From: Microbacterium aurantiacum
Lineage (GTDB): Bacteria; Actinomycetota; Actinomycetes; Actinomycetales; Microbacteriaceae
DNA length: 64,000 bases
Assembly: GCF_002872075.1 (NCBI RefSeq)
Contig: NZ_PGGU01000007.1
Coordinates: 1 to 64,000, forward strand
Direction: 5' to 3'
Of the stretch, positions 8,748-20,262 are shown piece after piece; within the stretch, counting starts at the first letter, position 1; each line of letters opens with the position of its first letter. The notes under the pieces are model-generated. The model was not told where the DNA came from. It did no database searches and saw nothing but the letters and a program-made list of their open reading frames with translations. A program made the position numbers and the translations under genes.

Positions 8748-9490
8748 ATCCCGATCGCGCGCCACAACTCCTCACGGGAGAAGTCCGGCCAGAGCGTATG
8801 GAGAAACACCATCTCGGCATAGGCCGACTCCCAGAGCAGGAAGTTCGAGGTGCGCTGCTCGCCGGAACTGCGCACGAACAAGTCGACGTCCGGCATGTCC
8901 GGCACGTAGAGGTTCCGGCGCACCATCCTCTCGGTGATCGCGTTGGGCTTCAGCCGCCCGGCCGCGACCTCCGACGCGAGAGCGCGCATCGCGTCGACGA
9001 TCTCCACGCGCCCGCCGTAGTTCACGCACATCGTGAGTGTGAGCACGTCGTTGCCGCGGGTGAGTTGCTCGGCGTACTGCAGCTCCTTGATGACGCTGCC
9101 CCAGAGGCGCGGCTTGCGCCCGGCCCAGCGCACCCGCACGCCCCACTCGTTGAGCTGATCGCGGCGGCGATGCAGCACGTCGCGGTTGTACCCCATCAGG
9201 AAGCGCACCTCCTCGGGGGAACGCGCCCAGTTCTCGGTCGAGAAGGCGTACACCGAGAGGTGCTTCACTCCGGCCTGGATCGCGCCGGCGACGACGTCGA
9301 GCAGCACCTCTTCACCCGCCTTGTGCCCTTCGATGCGGCTGAGACCCCGACGGTTCGCCCAGCGACCGTTGCCGTCCATGACGACGGCGACATGCTCGGG
9401 GACCGCGGGGAAGGCCGGCGGGTGGATGCCGGTCCAGTCCAGCGGGCGATACGCGACGGCGTCCTTGTGGGTGTACGGCTTCGGGGTCAC
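8690..9490 (-). CDS. uppS: Isoprenyl transferase (undecaprenyl diphosphate synthase type)
   Basis: cis-prenyltransferase that adds isopentenyl units to an allylic diphosphate to make the polyprenyl carrier for cell-wall synthesis. The catalytic Asp39 lies in [16 protein letters not shown], and the family segments [23 protein letters not shown] and [21 protein letters not shown] are intact. The true start is the GTG at 9490, which overlaps the recO stop in GTGA and gives 266 residues; the in-frame extension upstream runs inside recO. recO-uppS coupling is common in Actinobacteria. Product chain length cannot be read from sequence. Confidence 0.94.
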   Translation of the reverse strand: MTPKPYTHKDAVAYRPLDWTGIHPPAFPAVPEHVAVVMDGNGRWANRRGLSRIEGHKAGEEVLLDVVAGAIQAGVKHLSVYAFSTENWARSPEEVRFLMGYNRDVLHRRRDQLNEWGVRVRWAGRKPRLWGSVIKELQYAEQLTRGNDVLTLTMCVNYGGRVEIVDAMRALASEVAAGRLKPNAITERMVRRNLYVPDMPDVDLFVRSSGEQRTSNFLLWESAYAEMVFLHTLWPDFSREELWRAIGIYLSRDRRFGGAVDAPGSA

Positions 9491-10230
9491 CGGAGTCCTT
9501 CCCGTGGCGGGGCGGAGATGTGAGCGAGCGAGCGGATGCCGCGCTCGAGATGCCACTGCGCGTAGGCGGCGATCAGGCCTGATGCGGATGCGGTGGCGAT
9601 GGGTGACGCCGCGTCGACCGCATCCCACTCCCCCGCCATCAGCGAGCGCAGGAGCGCCAGCGTCGCCTCCGCGATGCGAGGGCTTCCTGCCGGAGCGCAG
9701 TTCCCGCAGACGAGCCCGCCGAGCTGACCCACGAACGTCGTGTGCGGCCCCGGCGCGGCGCACCGAGCGCAATCGTCGAGCGACGGCGCCCAGCCGGAGA
9801 GCGCCATCACCCGCAGCAGGTAGGAGTCCAGGATGCTGCGCGGCGCATGCTCACCGCGCGACAACGCGCGCAGCCCGCCGACGAGCAGCAGGTACTGGTC
9901 CGGCGTCGCCTCGGAGTCGCTGAGACGGTCGGCGGTCTCCACCATCGCACTGGCCGACGTGAAGCGTTCGTAGTGCGCGGCGATCTCGCTGCCATACGAC
10001 CCCAGGGACTCCGCCTGCTGGACGATGTCGAGAGAACGACCCTGGTAGAGCTGCACATCGGCAACCATGAACGGCTCGAGGCGCGATCCGAACTTCGATG
10101 AGGTGCGCCGCACGCCCTTGGCGACAGCACGCACCTTGCCATGCCGACGCGAGAGCATGATGACGATGCGATCGGCCTCACCCAGTTTGTGAGTGCGCAG
10201 GATCACCGCTTCATCTCGATAGGTGGGCAC
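9487..10230 (-). CDS. recO: DNA repair protein RecO
   Basis: Recombination mediator that helps load RecA in the RecF pathway. The 247-residue protein starts [22 protein letters not shown] with the N-terminal OB fold ([16 protein letters not shown]), then a helical domain, and a C-terminal zinc site with four cysteines (CARCAAP...CGNC). The start is the GTG at 10230, preceded by GGAGGA about ten bases upstream; the longer open frame to 10845 has no family similarity and runs antisense to the next gene. It is coupled to uppS by a 4-base overlap. Confidence 0.94.
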   Translation of the reverse strand: MPTYRDEAVILRTHKLGEADRIVIMLSRRHGKVRAVAKGVRRTSSKFGSRLEPFMVADVQLYQGRSLDIVQQAESLGSYGSEIAAHYERFTSASAMVETADRLSDSEATPDQYLLLVGGLRALSRGEHAPRSILDSYLLRVMALSGWAPSLDDCARCAAPGPHTTFVGQLGGLVCGNCAPAGSPRIAEATLALLRSLMAGEWDAVDAASPIATASASGLIAAYAQWHLERGIRSLAHISAPPREGLR

Positions 10231-10252
10231 CGTTCGATTATCCTCCGTGCGG

Positions 10253-10258
10253 GAGAAT
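10253..10258 (+). promoter_or_regulatory. -10-like box, leaderless start of TRIC-type channel
   Basis: GAGAAT followed by six bases and GTG at 10265. It lacks the first T of the TANNNT pattern, but the same hexamer and spacing recur upstream of 24313. Confidence 0.4.
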
Positions 10259-10264
10259 AGAAGG

Positions 10265-10951
10265 GTGACCGAACCGCAGTTCTTCATTCCCCTCTGGGCC
10301 GACCTCCTCGGAGTCGGCCTGGGCGGCATCCAGGGAGCGATGTTCGCCTCCGGATTCCAGGGCCAGCGACGACTCGATCTGCTGGGCGTGGCGATCATCG
10401 GCATCCTGATCGGAATGGGCGGCGGTCTCATCCGCGACCTGCTGCTGGGGCAGCCGCCGGCGACGCTCCAGAACAACTGGTATCTGGTCACCGCCGGCGG
10501 CGCCGCCATCATCGGCATGCTTCTGGCCGGTCTTCTGAACCGTGCCAACGCGATCATCGTGGGTCTCGATGCCGTCGTCATCGGGATGTTCGGTGCTTTT
10601 GGCACCAGCAAGGCACTGGGACTGGGGGTTCCCCCGGTGCCCGCGGTCTTCATCGGCGTGTGCGCCGCCGTCGGGGGCAGCATCCTCCGCGACGTCATCA
10701 TGGGGCTGCCGGTCGCGATCATGCACGTCGGATCACTGTATGCAGTGGCGGCAGCAGCCGGATGCGCCGTGATCGTTATCGCGAACGCGCTCGGCGTGAA
10801 CCTCGCGCTCGCCGGAGTGATCGGCATCGTGGTCACGGCCGTCATCCGGGTGCTGGCCGTCGCCTTCGACCTCTCGCTGCCGGAACAGCGCCGTCTCTAC
10901 CGCCGCAAGGTGGCGGCAGAGACGGGCACCATCCCGATCGTCAAGCCGTGA
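10265..10951 (+). CDS. TRIC cation channel family membrane protein (UPF0126)
   Basis: A 228-residue integral membrane protein with about seven hydrophobic helices. It has two internal repeats, each with a glycine-rich GG-x-(I/L)RD-x-x-x-G motif: [16 protein letters not shown] and [16 protein letters not shown]. This is the hallmark of the YicG/YadS proteins now grouped with TRIC trimeric cation channels. The GTG at 10265 is preferred over an upstream ATG that would extend into the recO start region. The gene is divergent from recO and its stop directly abuts the stop of leuA. Confidence 0.88.
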   Translation: MTEPQFFIPLWADLLGVGLGGIQGAMFASGFQGQRRLDLLGVAIIGILIGMGGGLIRDLLLGQPPATLQNNWYLVTAGGAAIIGMLLAGLLNRANAIIVGLDAVVIGMFGAFGTSKALGLGVPPVPAVFIGVCAAVGGSILRDVIMGLPVAIMHVGSLYAVAAAAGCAVIVIANALGVNLALAGVIGIVVTAVIRVLAVAFDLSLPEQRRLYRRKVAAETGTIPIVKP

Positions 10952-12822
<1,871 letters not shown>

Positions 12823-12828
12823 GCGGCA

Positions 12829-12834
12829 ATGGTA
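12829..12834 (-). promoter_or_regulatory. Extended -10 box of leuA leader transcript
   Basis: The minus strand reads TGC-TACCAT, then six bases (TGCCGC), then the ATG of the leader peptide. TGN before the hexamer is an extended -10. No good -35 is visible. Confidence 0.55.
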
Positions 12835-12901
12835 GCAGTCCTCGCCGGACGGATCGAGCGGCGGTGCTGAGACGAATCGCCTCGACCTGACACTGTGAGG
12901 T

Positions 12902-13555
12902 ATGAGCACTCTGCGCCGTCCTCTGGTTCTCGCGTCGACCGCCCTGGTCGGGCTGCTGCTGATGAGCGGCTGCACGTCTGGGCCGGGAGATTCGCCCGCC
13001 CCGACGAGCGCCGCGGGCGATCCGGCCGTCGAGCGTCTCGGTGCCATCGCCCCCGCTGCTCCCCCGGACGGCCGCGTCCTGGGAGTCGGCATGGTGATCG
13101 ACGTCGCCGGCGAAGCCAGACTGTGCGACGGACAAATCATGGAGTCGTATCCCCCGCAGTGCAACGGAATTCCCATCGATGACTGGACCTGGGAGGGTCT
13201 CGACGGCTTCGAGACCAGCGGTGACACCCGATGGGGTTCCTATGCGGTCTACGGCACCTACGACGGCGCCAGGATCACCCGCACCGATGAGCCGATCATG
13301 CTGGCACTCTTCGATCCGATCGCACCGGCCGACCCGACCGGCGGCGTTGAGGGCACCACCTCGGAGGCCGAACTCACGCGCATCCAGGATGATCTCGCCG
13401 CGCGACTCGATACGGATGCCTTCCGCGTGGGAACACACGAGGGCTACGTCTGGGTGGATGTCCCGTGGGACGACGGGAGCTGGCAGCAGGCGGCCGATGC
13501 GGAGTTCGGCGAAGGAGTGGTGATCGTCGTCTCGCACCTGCGCGAGGTCGACTAG
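12902..13555 (+). CDS. Putative lipoprotein of unknown function
   Basis: A 217-residue protein with an N-terminal lipoprotein signal: basic start (MSTLRR), hydrophobic core and lipobox LMSGC, so Cys24 would carry the lipid. A Pro/Ala/Ser linker follows, then a domain with two cysteines (RLCDGQIMESYPPQCNG) that could form a disulfide. I do not recognise the family. The C-terminal half (TDAFRVGTHEGYVWVDVPWDD) looks like a compact folded domain. The gene is monocistronic, and its TAG stop shares the CTAG palindrome with the stop of the convergent oxidoreductase. Confidence 0.8.
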   Translation: MSTLRRPLVLASTALVGLLLMSGCTSGPGDSPAPTSAAGDPAVERLGAIAPAAPPDGRVLGVGMVIDVAGEARLCDGQIMESYPPQCNGIPIDDWTWEGLDGFETSGDTRWGSYAVYGTYDGARITRTDEPIMLALFDPIAPADPTGGVEGTTSEAELTRIQDDLAARLDTDAFRVGTHEGYVWVDVPWDDGSWQQAADAEFGEGVVIVVSHLREVD

Positions 13556-14493
13556 GGCGGCGGCAGCAGCGCGATCTTGCCGCCGGGGTGCCCCTCGGCG
13601 AGCATCCGCAGGGCGAGCGGAGCCTGGTCGAGCGGGAAGGTGCGCGCCATCGGCACCACGAGATCACCGTTCCCGGCGAGGGCGATCAGTTCGGGCCGGA
13701 CGCGATCGCGAAAGCGCGCGCTGTCAGGCATCGATCCCGCGATTGCGCGGATGCCGTCGGATGCCGCGCGGCCCGGGGCTGCGATCGTCACCACCCGTGA
13801 GCGATCCGCCACGAGTTCGAGTGAGACGTCCACGGCCTCGTCGGTCCCCACCGCGTCGAGTGCGGCGGAGATCGGGGCATCCGCGATCGCGCGGACGCGA
13901 TCCGCGAGTCCGGGACCGTATCGGACCGGGACGCCACCGAACCGTCGCACCTCGTCCGCGCGCGTGTCGCTCGCGGTGCCGATGACGCGGATGCTGCGCA
14001 GGGCGGCCTGCTGCAGCACGCTGACGCCGACCGCCCCCGATGCTCCGTGCAGCAGGATCGTCTCCCCCGCTGCGGCACCCGAGACGGCGAGCATCTCGGC
14101 GGCGGTCGTGCCGGCCAGAAGCAGGTTCGCCGCTTCCGGGTGGCTCAACCTCGCGGGTTTGGCGAACACCTTCTCGGCCGGCACCGTGAGTTCGGCGGCG
14201 TAGCCGCCCTGCACCCGGAACGCGAGAACCTCGTCGCCCACCTCTGCGGGTCCCGATCCGATGACGGTGTCGGGACCGAGCGCGGAGATCACGCCGGATA
14301 CCTCGTAGCCGATGGGGACCGGCGGCGTCACGCCGGGACGAGGTGCAGCCACATGCTTTGAATCGGCAGGATTGACACCCGCCGCGTGCACGCAGATCGT
14401 CACCTCTCCCCGCACGGGCATGGGGGCGTCGTACTCGACGAAATCCCAGGATTCAGGTGGTCCCCAGACCGTGGCGACCCAGTGCCGCCCCAC
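13552..14493 (-). CDS. NAD(P)-dependent quinone oxidoreductase-like protein
   Basis: Zinc-independent medium-chain dehydrogenase/reductase of the quinone oxidoreductase group, 313 residues. The N-terminal GroES-like domain has AAGVNPADSKHVA; the Rossmann domain has the nucleotide-binding HGASGAVGVSVLQ at 149-161. No zinc-ligand cysteines are present. The GTG at 14493 overlaps the stop of the preceding gene (TAGTG); the longer frame would run into that gene. It is the last gene of the overlapping set starting with the ECF sigma factor. The physiological substrate is unknown. Confidence 0.88.
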   Translation of the reverse strand: MGRHWVATVWGPPESWDFVEYDAPMPVRGEVTICVHAAGVNPADSKHVAAPRPGVTPPVPIGYEVSGVISALGPDTVIGSGPAEVGDEVLAFRVQGGYAAELTVPAEKVFAKPARLSHPEAANLLLAGTTAAEMLAVSGAAAGETILLHGASGAVGVSVLQQAALRSIRVIGTASDTRADEVRRFGGVPVRYGPGLADRVRAIADAPISAALDAVGTDEAVDVSLELVADRSRVVTIAAPGRAASDGIRAIAGSMPDSARFRDRVRPELIALAGNGDLVVPMARTFPLDQAPLALRMLAEGHPGGKIALLPPP

Positions 14494-14975
14494 TACAGGA
14501 CGCAGCGAACATAGGTGGCCGCGCCCAAGATGTTCGCCCATCTACCGGCATAGGCAGTGGCGAAGACCGATCCGCCGTTCCGCGCCTGCGCGTAGCCCGA
14601 GGATCGAGCGTTCGCGAGCGACAGCGCGGTGAAGTTCGATGGGATCGAGTGGTCGCCGCAGGAGCCCCAGCTGAGCGACGGGCCGGTCAGCGAACGGCCA
14701 CTGAACACGCATATGCGTCCGCCAGGGCACGCCCCGACGGATGTGAACGTCGTCCCGGCGTGCGCTCCCGGGACGGTCATCTCCATGTCCAGCGCTGGCC
14801 AGACCGCATGATTCGCATCGACGAGGACGCCGCCGGGTACCGCATCCATCATCTCGACGATCCGCGGATCGGCGTCGGGACCGTCCGGCGGCCCCTCCGC
14901 GACGGCAGGGGCCGCCGCCAACACACTGACAATCAGTCCGAGTACCACTCCGACAACTGGTCTCCAGCGCTTCAT
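14493..14975 (-). CDS. Secreted peptidase inhibitor I36-like protein
   Basis: A 160-residue secreted protein. The signal peptide covers residues 1-26 (MKRWRPVVGVVLG..., cleavage likely after AVA). The mature part has four cysteines (83, 89, 106, 158). Its core CPGGRICVFSGRSLTG...LSWGSC resembles the peptidase inhibitor family I36 / beta-gamma-crystallin-like fold. The ATG at 14975 overlaps the upstream stop in ATGA, so it is preferred over an in-frame start at 15002. It follows a sigma factor and a membrane protein and may be their output. Inhibitor activity is inferred from family resemblance only. Confidence 0.75.
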   Translation of the reverse strand: MKRWRPVVGVVLGLIVSVLAAAPAVAEGPPDGPDADPRIVEMMDAVPGGVLVDANHAVWPALDMEMTVPGAHAGTTFTSVGACPGGRICVFSGRSLTGPSLSWGSCGDHSIPSNFTALSLANARSSGYAQARNGGSVFATAYAGRWANILGAATYVRCVL

Positions 14976-15955
14976 CGCACCATCTCGTCCGTCATGTCCC
15001 ACAGCCGGTAAGCGATGATCGCTCCCTTCGGAAGGACGTCATCGCCCTTCACGCTCGTCGTCTCCATGCCGACGATCCGGCCGGTCTCCAGCGAGATCAG
15101 AATGACCTCGGTCGCCGCCAGATTCGGTGAAGGCACGCTGATCCCTGCGACCGGACGACCGAGCCGGTCGGTCGTCTCGCCGAGCGCCGTTGCTCCGCCA
15201 GTCGAAGCCACGAGATCCAGGAGGTGTCCCTCCTGCTCGTTCGTGAGCGTCCACTGACCGACGGCGTCGCTGATGCCCCGCATGAGCTCGCCGGCGGACG
15301 GATCGGCAGGCACGCCCAACGCCGTGAGCATCGCGCGCATGTCCTCCGCCGAAGGTCCGGGCGGGTCGGCGATCGGGCTGCCGAACTGTCCGGGTTCCAT
15401 GATGAGTTCCGTCACGACCTCTCCGCTGCTGGAGACCTCCGCATTCACATTGGCTGCGGCGTCATCCGGATCGTACGGTTCGCCTTCGACGATCGTCACC
15501 CGGCCGGATTGATCCGCCTCCCAGCTCAGGGTCGACAGCTGGGGAACGATCTTCGACTCCTCCATCGTCATGTCGATCGAGTAGCCCCACCAAGCGGTGC
15601 GGACGAATCGCAACGGCTCCGGCGGCCCCGGCGTCGCGGCGAGAGCCATCTGCGCGTCGTCGACGATCTGCTCCACCGTGCTGGATCCGGTGAACGTCAG
15701 AGGATCCGGCGTCCCGGCGACCGCCTGGCCCTGCGAGCTGAAGGCCGCGAAAGCGGCGACACCGGCGACGACGACGAACGCGGCGACCGCAGTCGCCCAG
15801 CGCACGCCGACAGCGCGATCGCGCTTCGGTTTGATCTCACCGCTGATGATCCGGTCCCGGATCGCCAGCGCCTCGGCATCCGGTTTCGCATCCCGAGGCG
15901 TTCTGGCCGGATCTGCGTCCATCAGCACCTGGTCGAGCAGTGCACGGTCAGTCAT
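14972..15955 (-). CDS. Single-pass membrane protein linked to ECF sigma factor
   Basis: A 327-residue protein with a charged cytoplasmic N-terminus (about 50 residues), one transmembrane helix at about 52-73, and a long extracytoplasmic part. The layout and the segment TFTGSSTVEQIVDDAQMALA recall the CU044_5270-type proteins found next to sigma factors in actinobacteria. No anti-sigma zinc motif (HxxxCxxC) is present, so a classic zinc anti-sigma role is not supported. The ATG at 15955 has GGAGGG eight bases upstream and overlaps the sigma gene by 8 bases; a GTG at 15964 is an alternative. It probably senses or regulates together with the sigma factor (inference). Confidence 0.75.
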   Translation of the reverse strand: MTDRALLDQVLMDADPARTPRDAKPDAEALAIRDRIISGEIKPKRDRAVGVRWATAVAAFVVVAGVAAFAAFSSQGQAVAGTPDPLTFTGSSTVEQIVDDAQMALAATPGPPEPLRFVRTAWWGYSIDMTMEESKIVPQLSTLSWEADQSGRVTIVEGEPYDPDDAAANVNAEVSSSGEVVTELIMEPGQFGSPIADPPGPSAEDMRAMLTALGVPADPSAGELMRGISDAVGQWTLTNEQEGHLLDLVASTGGATALGETTDRLGRPVAGISVPSPNLAATEVILISLETGRIVGMETTSVKGDDVLPKGAIIAYRLWDMTDEMVR

Positions 15956-16469
15956 CGCGTCCACCCTCCACGTCCAACCGGAGACGCAGCTTGTCCTGTG
16001 CCCGGCTCAAGATCCTGCTCACCCAGGGATGCGGCCTGCGCAGAACCTCCGCGATCTCCCCCACGGACAGCCCGTCCCAGTGCGTGAGCATGATGATACG
16101 CCGCTCTCGCCCGCTGAGGGCGACGAAAGCTTCTCGGACGGCTGCCCGACCCACGACGCCGATACTGAGCGGATCCCCGCCCAGTCCCTCGTGCACGGCA
16201 TCGAGGGCCTTCGTCCGGGGGCATGGACGCCGAGCACGCCCGTGCAGCCTGGCGTCTGCGGCACGGAGCAGCCAGACGAGGCCCATCGGCCGTTCCGGAT
16301 CCAGTCGTGCCCATGCCAGCAGGAAGACCTCCGAAAGAGTCTCCGAGACCTCGGCATCGTCGTCGACGATCCACTCGATGTGATGCCGGACCGGCGCCCA
16401 GTGCGCGTCGAAGACCTTGTTGAAGACCTCGTTGCGCCGCGTCGCCCGGTCGTGGCTTCTGCGGTTCAT
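15948..16469 (-). CDS. ECF-type RNA polymerase sigma factor
   Basis: A 173-residue sigma-70 family protein. The N-terminal part (FNKVFDAHWAPVRHHIEWIVDDDAEVSETLSEVFLLAWARL) matches region 2. The C-terminal part (AFVALSGRERRIIMLTHWDGLSVGEIAEVLRRPHPWVSRILSRAQDKLR) is region 4 with its helix-turn-helix. Such small sigma factors redirect RNA polymerase to stress or envelope genes. It heads an overlapping set with a membrane protein, a secreted I36-like protein and an oxidoreductase. Its own promoter is not clear in the 54 bases upstream. Confidence 0.9.
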   Translation of the reverse strand: MNRRSHDRATRRNEVFNKVFDAHWAPVRHHIEWIVDDDAEVSETLSEVFLLAWARLDPERPMGLVWLLRAADARLHGRARRPCPRTKALDAVHEGLGGDPLSIGVVGRAAVREAFVALSGRERRIIMLTHWDGLSVGEIAEVLRRPHPWVSRILSRAQDKLRLRLDVEGGRDD

Positions 16470-16523
16470 TCCCGCCGAGCCGAGGAGGGTGGGACCCCGG
16501 CCGGCGCTGTTCGGACCGCCACG

Positions 16524-17420
16524 TCAGAACCCGAGCCTGCCGAGCTGCTTCGGATCGCGCTGCCATTCCTTCGCGACCTTCACGTGCAGTCCCAGGAACA
16601 CTCTGGTGCCGAGCAGCTCCTCGATCCCGACTCGAGCGCGCTTGCCGACATCCGCCAGCCGAGAGCCCTTGTGGCCGATGATGATGGCCTTCTGGCTGTC
16701 ACGCTCCACGACGATCTGCGCGTGCACATCGGTCAGGTCGCTGTTCTCGCGGGGTGCGATGTCATCGATGACGACGGCGATGGAGTGCGGCAGCTCATCG
16801 CGCACGCCTTCGAGCGCGGCCTCGCGGATGATCTCGGCGATCCTGTCCTCCTCGGACTCGTCCGTCGTGATCCCCTCGGCATACAGCGCGGGGCCCTCCG
16901 GCATCAGCGACAGGACCTCGTCGCACAGCACCTCGAGCTGGTCGCGGGTCAGCGCCGACAGCGGGATCACGGCCGCCCAATCCTCGCGGAGAGCGTCGAC
17001 CTCCATCAGCCGCTCCGTGATCTCATCCCGGCCGGCGGCATCCGTCTTCGTCACGATCGCGATCTTCTTCGCCCGCGCGTACCCGTCGAGCGATGCCGCG
17101 ATCCTGCGATCACCGGGTCCGACCTTCTCGGTCGCCGGCACGCAGAATGCGATGACGTCGACGTCGCCGAGGACCTGCTCGACGAGGTGGTTCAGACGTT
17201 CACCGAGGAGCGTCCTCGGCTTGTGGATGCCGGGGGTGTCGACGATCACCAGCTGCCCCTCCGGGCGATTCACGATTCCGCGGATCGCCCGCCTGGTCGT
17301 CTGCGGCTTCGCGCTCGTGATCGCGATCTTCTCGCCGACCAGGGCATTCGTCAACGTTGACTTGCCCACGTTGGGCCTGCCGACGAACGTCACGAACCCG
17401 CTTCGCGTCTGTTCATTCAT
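16524..17420 (-). CDS. era: GTPase Era
   Basis: Ras-like GTPase that binds 16S rRNA and assists 30S maturation. G-motifs are visible: GRPNVGKST at 14-22, DTPGIHKP (G3) and TKTD (G4). The C-terminal KH RNA-binding domain contains IIIGHKGSRLADVGKRAR. The ATG at 17420 gives 298 residues, the usual length, and has AAGGAG nine bases upstream; it overlaps the end of the CorC-like gene by 8 bases. Longer in-frame starts lie inside that gene. The order ybeY-corC-era is standard in Actinobacteria. Confidence 0.96.
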   Translation of the reverse strand: MNEQTRSGFVTFVGRPNVGKSTLTNALVGEKIAITSAKPQTTRRAIRGIVNRPEGQLVIVDTPGIHKPRTLLGERLNHLVEQVLGDVDVIAFCVPATEKVGPGDRRIAASLDGYARAKKIAIVTKTDAAGRDEITERLMEVDALREDWAAVIPLSALTRDQLEVLCDEVLSLMPEGPALYAEGITTDESEEDRIAEIIREAALEGVRDELPHSIAVVIDDIAPRENSDLTDVHAQIVVERDSQKAIIIGHKGSRLADVGKRARVGIEELLGTRVFLGLHVKVAKEWQRDPKQLGRLGF

Positions 17421-18708
17421 CTCGTCGTTCTCCTTCATGCTGCATTCTTCCCGCGTTCGACGCCGCCCGCTCCACGAACACGGTCGCAATCCCGCGACCA
17501 CGCCCTCGCGATGCGCCGCCGGTGAGTTCCAGACCCTCGACCGTGGCGGCCGACCCGGGCTGCGGGACCTGGCCGAGGGCCTTGCCGAGCAGTCCGCCGA
17601 TCGAGTCCACGTCCTCGTCCTCGAGCTCGAGGCCGAAGAGGTCGCCGACGTCTTCGAGCGAGAGACGCGCGCTGACCCGGTATCGCCCGTCGCCGAGCTC
17701 GACGATCTCAGCAGACACCTGGTCGTACTCGTCAGCGATCTCGCCGACGAGTTCCTCGATGAGATCCTCCAGAGTGACGAGCCCGGAGATGCCGCCGTGC
17801 TCGTCGATGACGAGGCACACGTGAACGGCGTCGCGCTTCATCTGCTGAAGCAGCGTCTCTGCGCGCATCGACTCGGGCACGAACGTCGCGGGTCGTGCGA
17901 TGGGCCGGACGGAGGCTGTTCGCCAGGCGTTCTCGTCGCGGAACGCGAACTGCACGAGGTCCTTGAGGTAGAGGACACCGACGACATCGTCGGCCTCGTC
18001 GTCGACGACCGGCATCCGGGACACACCCCGGTTCAGGAACAAGGCCATCGCCTCGCTCGTGGAGGCGGTCGCGTCGACGGTCACCATCTCGGTACGCGGC
18101 ACCATCACCGCGCGGACGAACTGGTCGGTGAAGTCGAAGACCGAATGGATGAGGTCGCGGTCGTCCGCCTCGATCAGGTCGTTGGATGCCGCCTCGTCGA
18201 CCATGCTCAACAGCTGCTCCTCGGACGTGAAGGAGCTGCGCCCGGTGCCGGGGGTCACCCGGTTGCCGAGAGCCACGAGCCCCTGCGCCAGCGGGCCGAG
18301 GAGAATGCGCAGTCCCCGCACGATCGGCGCGTTCGCACGCAGCATCCGATCGGAATGGCTCCGGCCGAACGTTCGCGGACTCGCGCCGACCAGCACGAAC
18401 GTGATCCCGGTCATCAGCACGGCGGCGGCGAGCATCGCCCACCAGATGTTGTCGAAGATGCTCGTGAAGGCGACGGTGACGAGAACTGCGGCTGTCACCT
18501 CCGCGAGGACGCGGATGAACGCCACGGCGTTGACGTGCACATCGGGGTCTGCCGCGATCTTGGCCAGTTGGCGGGCGTTTCGACCCTCTGCACCCATCTC
18601 CTCGAGGTCGGAGCTGGACGTCACGCCGAACGCGGAGTCGATCGCCGCCATCAGGCCGCCGAAGGCGACGAGCAGAACGGCGGCGGCGAGCAGGAACGCG
18701 GCTGTCAT
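17413..18708 (-). CDS. Hemolysin family / CorC-type CNNM-CBS membrane protein
   Basis: A 431-residue membrane protein of the HlyC/CorC family, linked to divalent cation (Mg/Co) efflux or homeostasis. It has an N-terminal CNNM domain with three to four hydrophobic helices (starting [19 protein letters not shown]), a tandem CBS pair (including [15 protein letters not shown] and [25 protein letters not shown]) and a C-terminal transporter-associated domain ([16 protein letters not shown]). The ATG at 18708 overlaps the ybeY stop in ATGA. Frame continuity upstream of 18708 is antisense-like sequence without family similarity. Confidence 0.93.
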   Translation of the reverse strand: MTAAFLLAAAVLLVAFGGLMAAIDSAFGVTSSSDLEEMGAEGRNARQLAKIAADPDVHVNAVAFIRVLAEVTAAVLVTVAFTSIFDNIWWAMLAAAVLMTGITFVLVGASPRTFGRSHSDRMLRANAPIVRGLRILLGPLAQGLVALGNRVTPGTGRSSFTSEEQLLSMVDEAASNDLIEADDRDLIHSVFDFTDQFVRAVMVPRTEMVTVDATASTSEAMALFLNRGVSRMPVVDDEADDVVGVLYLKDLVQFAFRDENAWRTASVRPIARPATFVPESMRAETLLQQMKRDAVHVCLVIDEHGGISGLVTLEDLIEELVGEIADEYDQVSAEIVELGDGRYRVSARLSLEDVGDLFGLELEDEDVDSIGGLLGKALGQVPQPGSAATVEGLELTGGASRGRGRGIATVFVERAASNAGRMQHEGERRDE

Positions 18709-19163
18709 CGACTGCGCTCGGACGCAGCGAAGCCCACGATGAGCTCCTTCTGCAGCCCGAACATCTCGCGCTCCTCGTCGGGCTCGGCGTGGTCGAATCC
18801 GAGGAGGTGCAGCAACCCGTGGGTGGTGAGCAGGATCAGTTCGTCCATCAGCGAGTGACCGGCGGCCTGCGCCTGCGTCTCGGCGACCTGCGGGCACAGC
18901 ACGATGTCACCGAGCAGGCCGGGAGCGGTCGGGCGATCCTCGGTCCCAGGGCGCAGCTCATCCATCGGGAAGCTCAGCACATCCGTCGGGCCCGGCTCGT
19001 CCATCCACTGCACGTGCAGCGCCTCCATGGCGCCCTCGTCGACCAGCACGATCGCCACCTCTGCGTCGGGGCTGACGTGCATCTGCGCGAGGTTGTGATC
19101 CGTGAGACGCTGCAGCACCGTCTCGTCGACATCGATGGCCGACTCGTTGTTGATCTCGATCAT
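18705..19163 (-). CDS. ybeY: Endoribonuclease YbeY (rRNA maturation factor)
   Basis: Zinc-dependent endoribonuclease involved in 16S rRNA 3'-end processing and ribosome quality control. The metal site [11 protein letters not shown] (HxxxHxxxxxH) is intact in the C-terminal half, and the [10 protein letters not shown] segment is typical. The ATG at 19163 gives 152 residues, the family length. It follows phoH by 16 bases and overlaps the next gene by 4. The phoH-ybeY pair is conserved in most bacteria. Confidence 0.96.
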   Translation of the reverse strand: MIEINNESAIDVDETVLQRLTDHNLAQMHVSPDAEVAIVLVDEGAMEALHVQWMDEPGPTDVLSFPMDELRPGTEDRPTAPGLLGDIVLCPQVAETQAQAAGHSLMDELILLTTHGLLHLLGFDHAEPDEEREMFGLQKELIVGFAASERSR

Positions 19164-19179
19164 GCCTGTGCTCGTTTCA

Positions 19180-20262
19180 TCAGGAGAGGCCTCGTTTCGG
19201 CATCCGGTCTCTGGGCCCGGGTCGCTGTGGTCCTCGGCGCTCGGCTCGATTCGCGAACTCCGCCGCCTGCTCGCGCTCGAAGCGCTGCGCCGTGCGGCGC
19301 TCGTCGTACTCGCTGTACGCGTCGACGATCCGCCCGACCAGCGAGTGACGCACGACGTCGTCGCTGGTGAGCCGGGCGAAGTGGATGTCCTCGATGTCGT
19401 CGAGCACACGCGTCACCAGACGCAGACCGGACGCTCCCTGCGGGAGGTCGACCTGGGTGATGTCACCGGTGACGACCATCTTCGTGCCGAAGCCGAGACG
19501 GGTGAGGAACATCTTCATCTGCTCCGGTGTGGTGTTCTGCGCCTCGTCGAGCACCACGAATGAGTCGTTCAGAGTGCGGCCGCGCATGTAGGCGAGCGGG
19601 GCCACCTCGATCGTGCCCGTGGCCATGAGCCGCGGCACGATCTCGGGATCCATCATCTCGTTGAGCGCGTCGTACAGGGGGCGCAGGTACGGATCGATCT
19701 TGTCGCTCAGCGTTCCGGGCAGGAATCCCAGGCGCTCTCCGGCCTCGACGGCCGGACGCGTGAGGATGATCCGGGTGACCTCCTTGCGCTGCAGCGCCTG
19801 AACCGCCTTCGCCATGGCCAGGTACGTCTTCCCGGTGCCGGCGGGGCCGATCCCGAACACGATCGTGTTCTCCTCGATCGCGTCGACGTATTGCTTCTGG
19901 CCGAGCGTCTTCGGACGGATGACCTTGCCCCTGGTGGACAGGATGGCCTCGCCGAGCACTTCGCTCGGGCGCGGACCGCCCTCGTGACGCAGCATCCGCG
20001 CGGAGTTCTCCACGTCGCTGGGGACCAGGTCATGCCCTGCCCGTGTCATCGCGAGCAGCTCATCGACGAGCGTCTTGGCCTTCGCGACGGCCTCGGCGCC
20101 GCCGCTCAGGGTGATCTCGTTTCCGCGGACGAGCACCTGCACGTCACGGTGCTCCTTCTCGAGCATGCGCAGCAGTCGGTCCTGCGGGCCGAGAAGCTGG
20201 ACCATCGCGACGCCGTCGGCGTAGATCCGCTCGACCACTTCGGGTTCTGTGGAGTCAGGCAC
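19180..20262 (-). CDS. phoH: PhoH family ATPase
   Basis: Cytoplasmic P-loop ATPase of the PhoH family, thought to be an RNA-associated helicase or nuclease partner of YbeY. The 360-residue protein has an N-terminal KH-like region ([15 protein letters not shown]), Walker A GPAGTGKT near residue 140 and Walker [22 protein letters not shown]. The C-terminus is basic and rich in Arg and Pro ([17 protein letters not shown]). Its start overlaps the HIT gene by 8 bases. The symbol follows common annotation for this operon position. Confidence 0.95.
   Translation of the reverse strand: MPDSTEPEVVERIYADGVAMVQLLGPQDRLLRMLEKEHRDVQVLVRGNEITLSGGAEAVAKAKTLVDELLAMTRAGHDLVPSDVENSARMLRHEGGPRPSEVLGEAILSTRGKVIRPKTLGQKQYVDAIEENTIVFGIGPAGTGKTYLAMAKAVQALQRKEVTRIILTRPAVEAGERLGFLPGTLSDKIDPYLRPLYDALNEMMDPEIVPRLMATGTIEVAPLAYMRGRTLNDSFVVLDEAQNTTPEQMKMFLTRLGFGTKMVVTGDITQVDLPQGASGLRLVTRVLDDIEDIHFARLTSDDVVRHSLVGRIVDAYSEYDERRTAQRFEREQAAEFANRAERRGPQRPGPRDRMPKRGLS

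Noticed and set aside
9491..9772. Upstream extension of uppS beyond the GTG at 9490
   Set aside because: It lies inside recO and has no similarity to prenyltransferase N-termini; the GTGA overlap explains the start.
10231..10845. Upstream extension of recO to residue 452
   Set aside because: Antisense to the TRIC-type gene and rich in Pro/Met/Thr; the GTG at 10230 has a good ribosome site.
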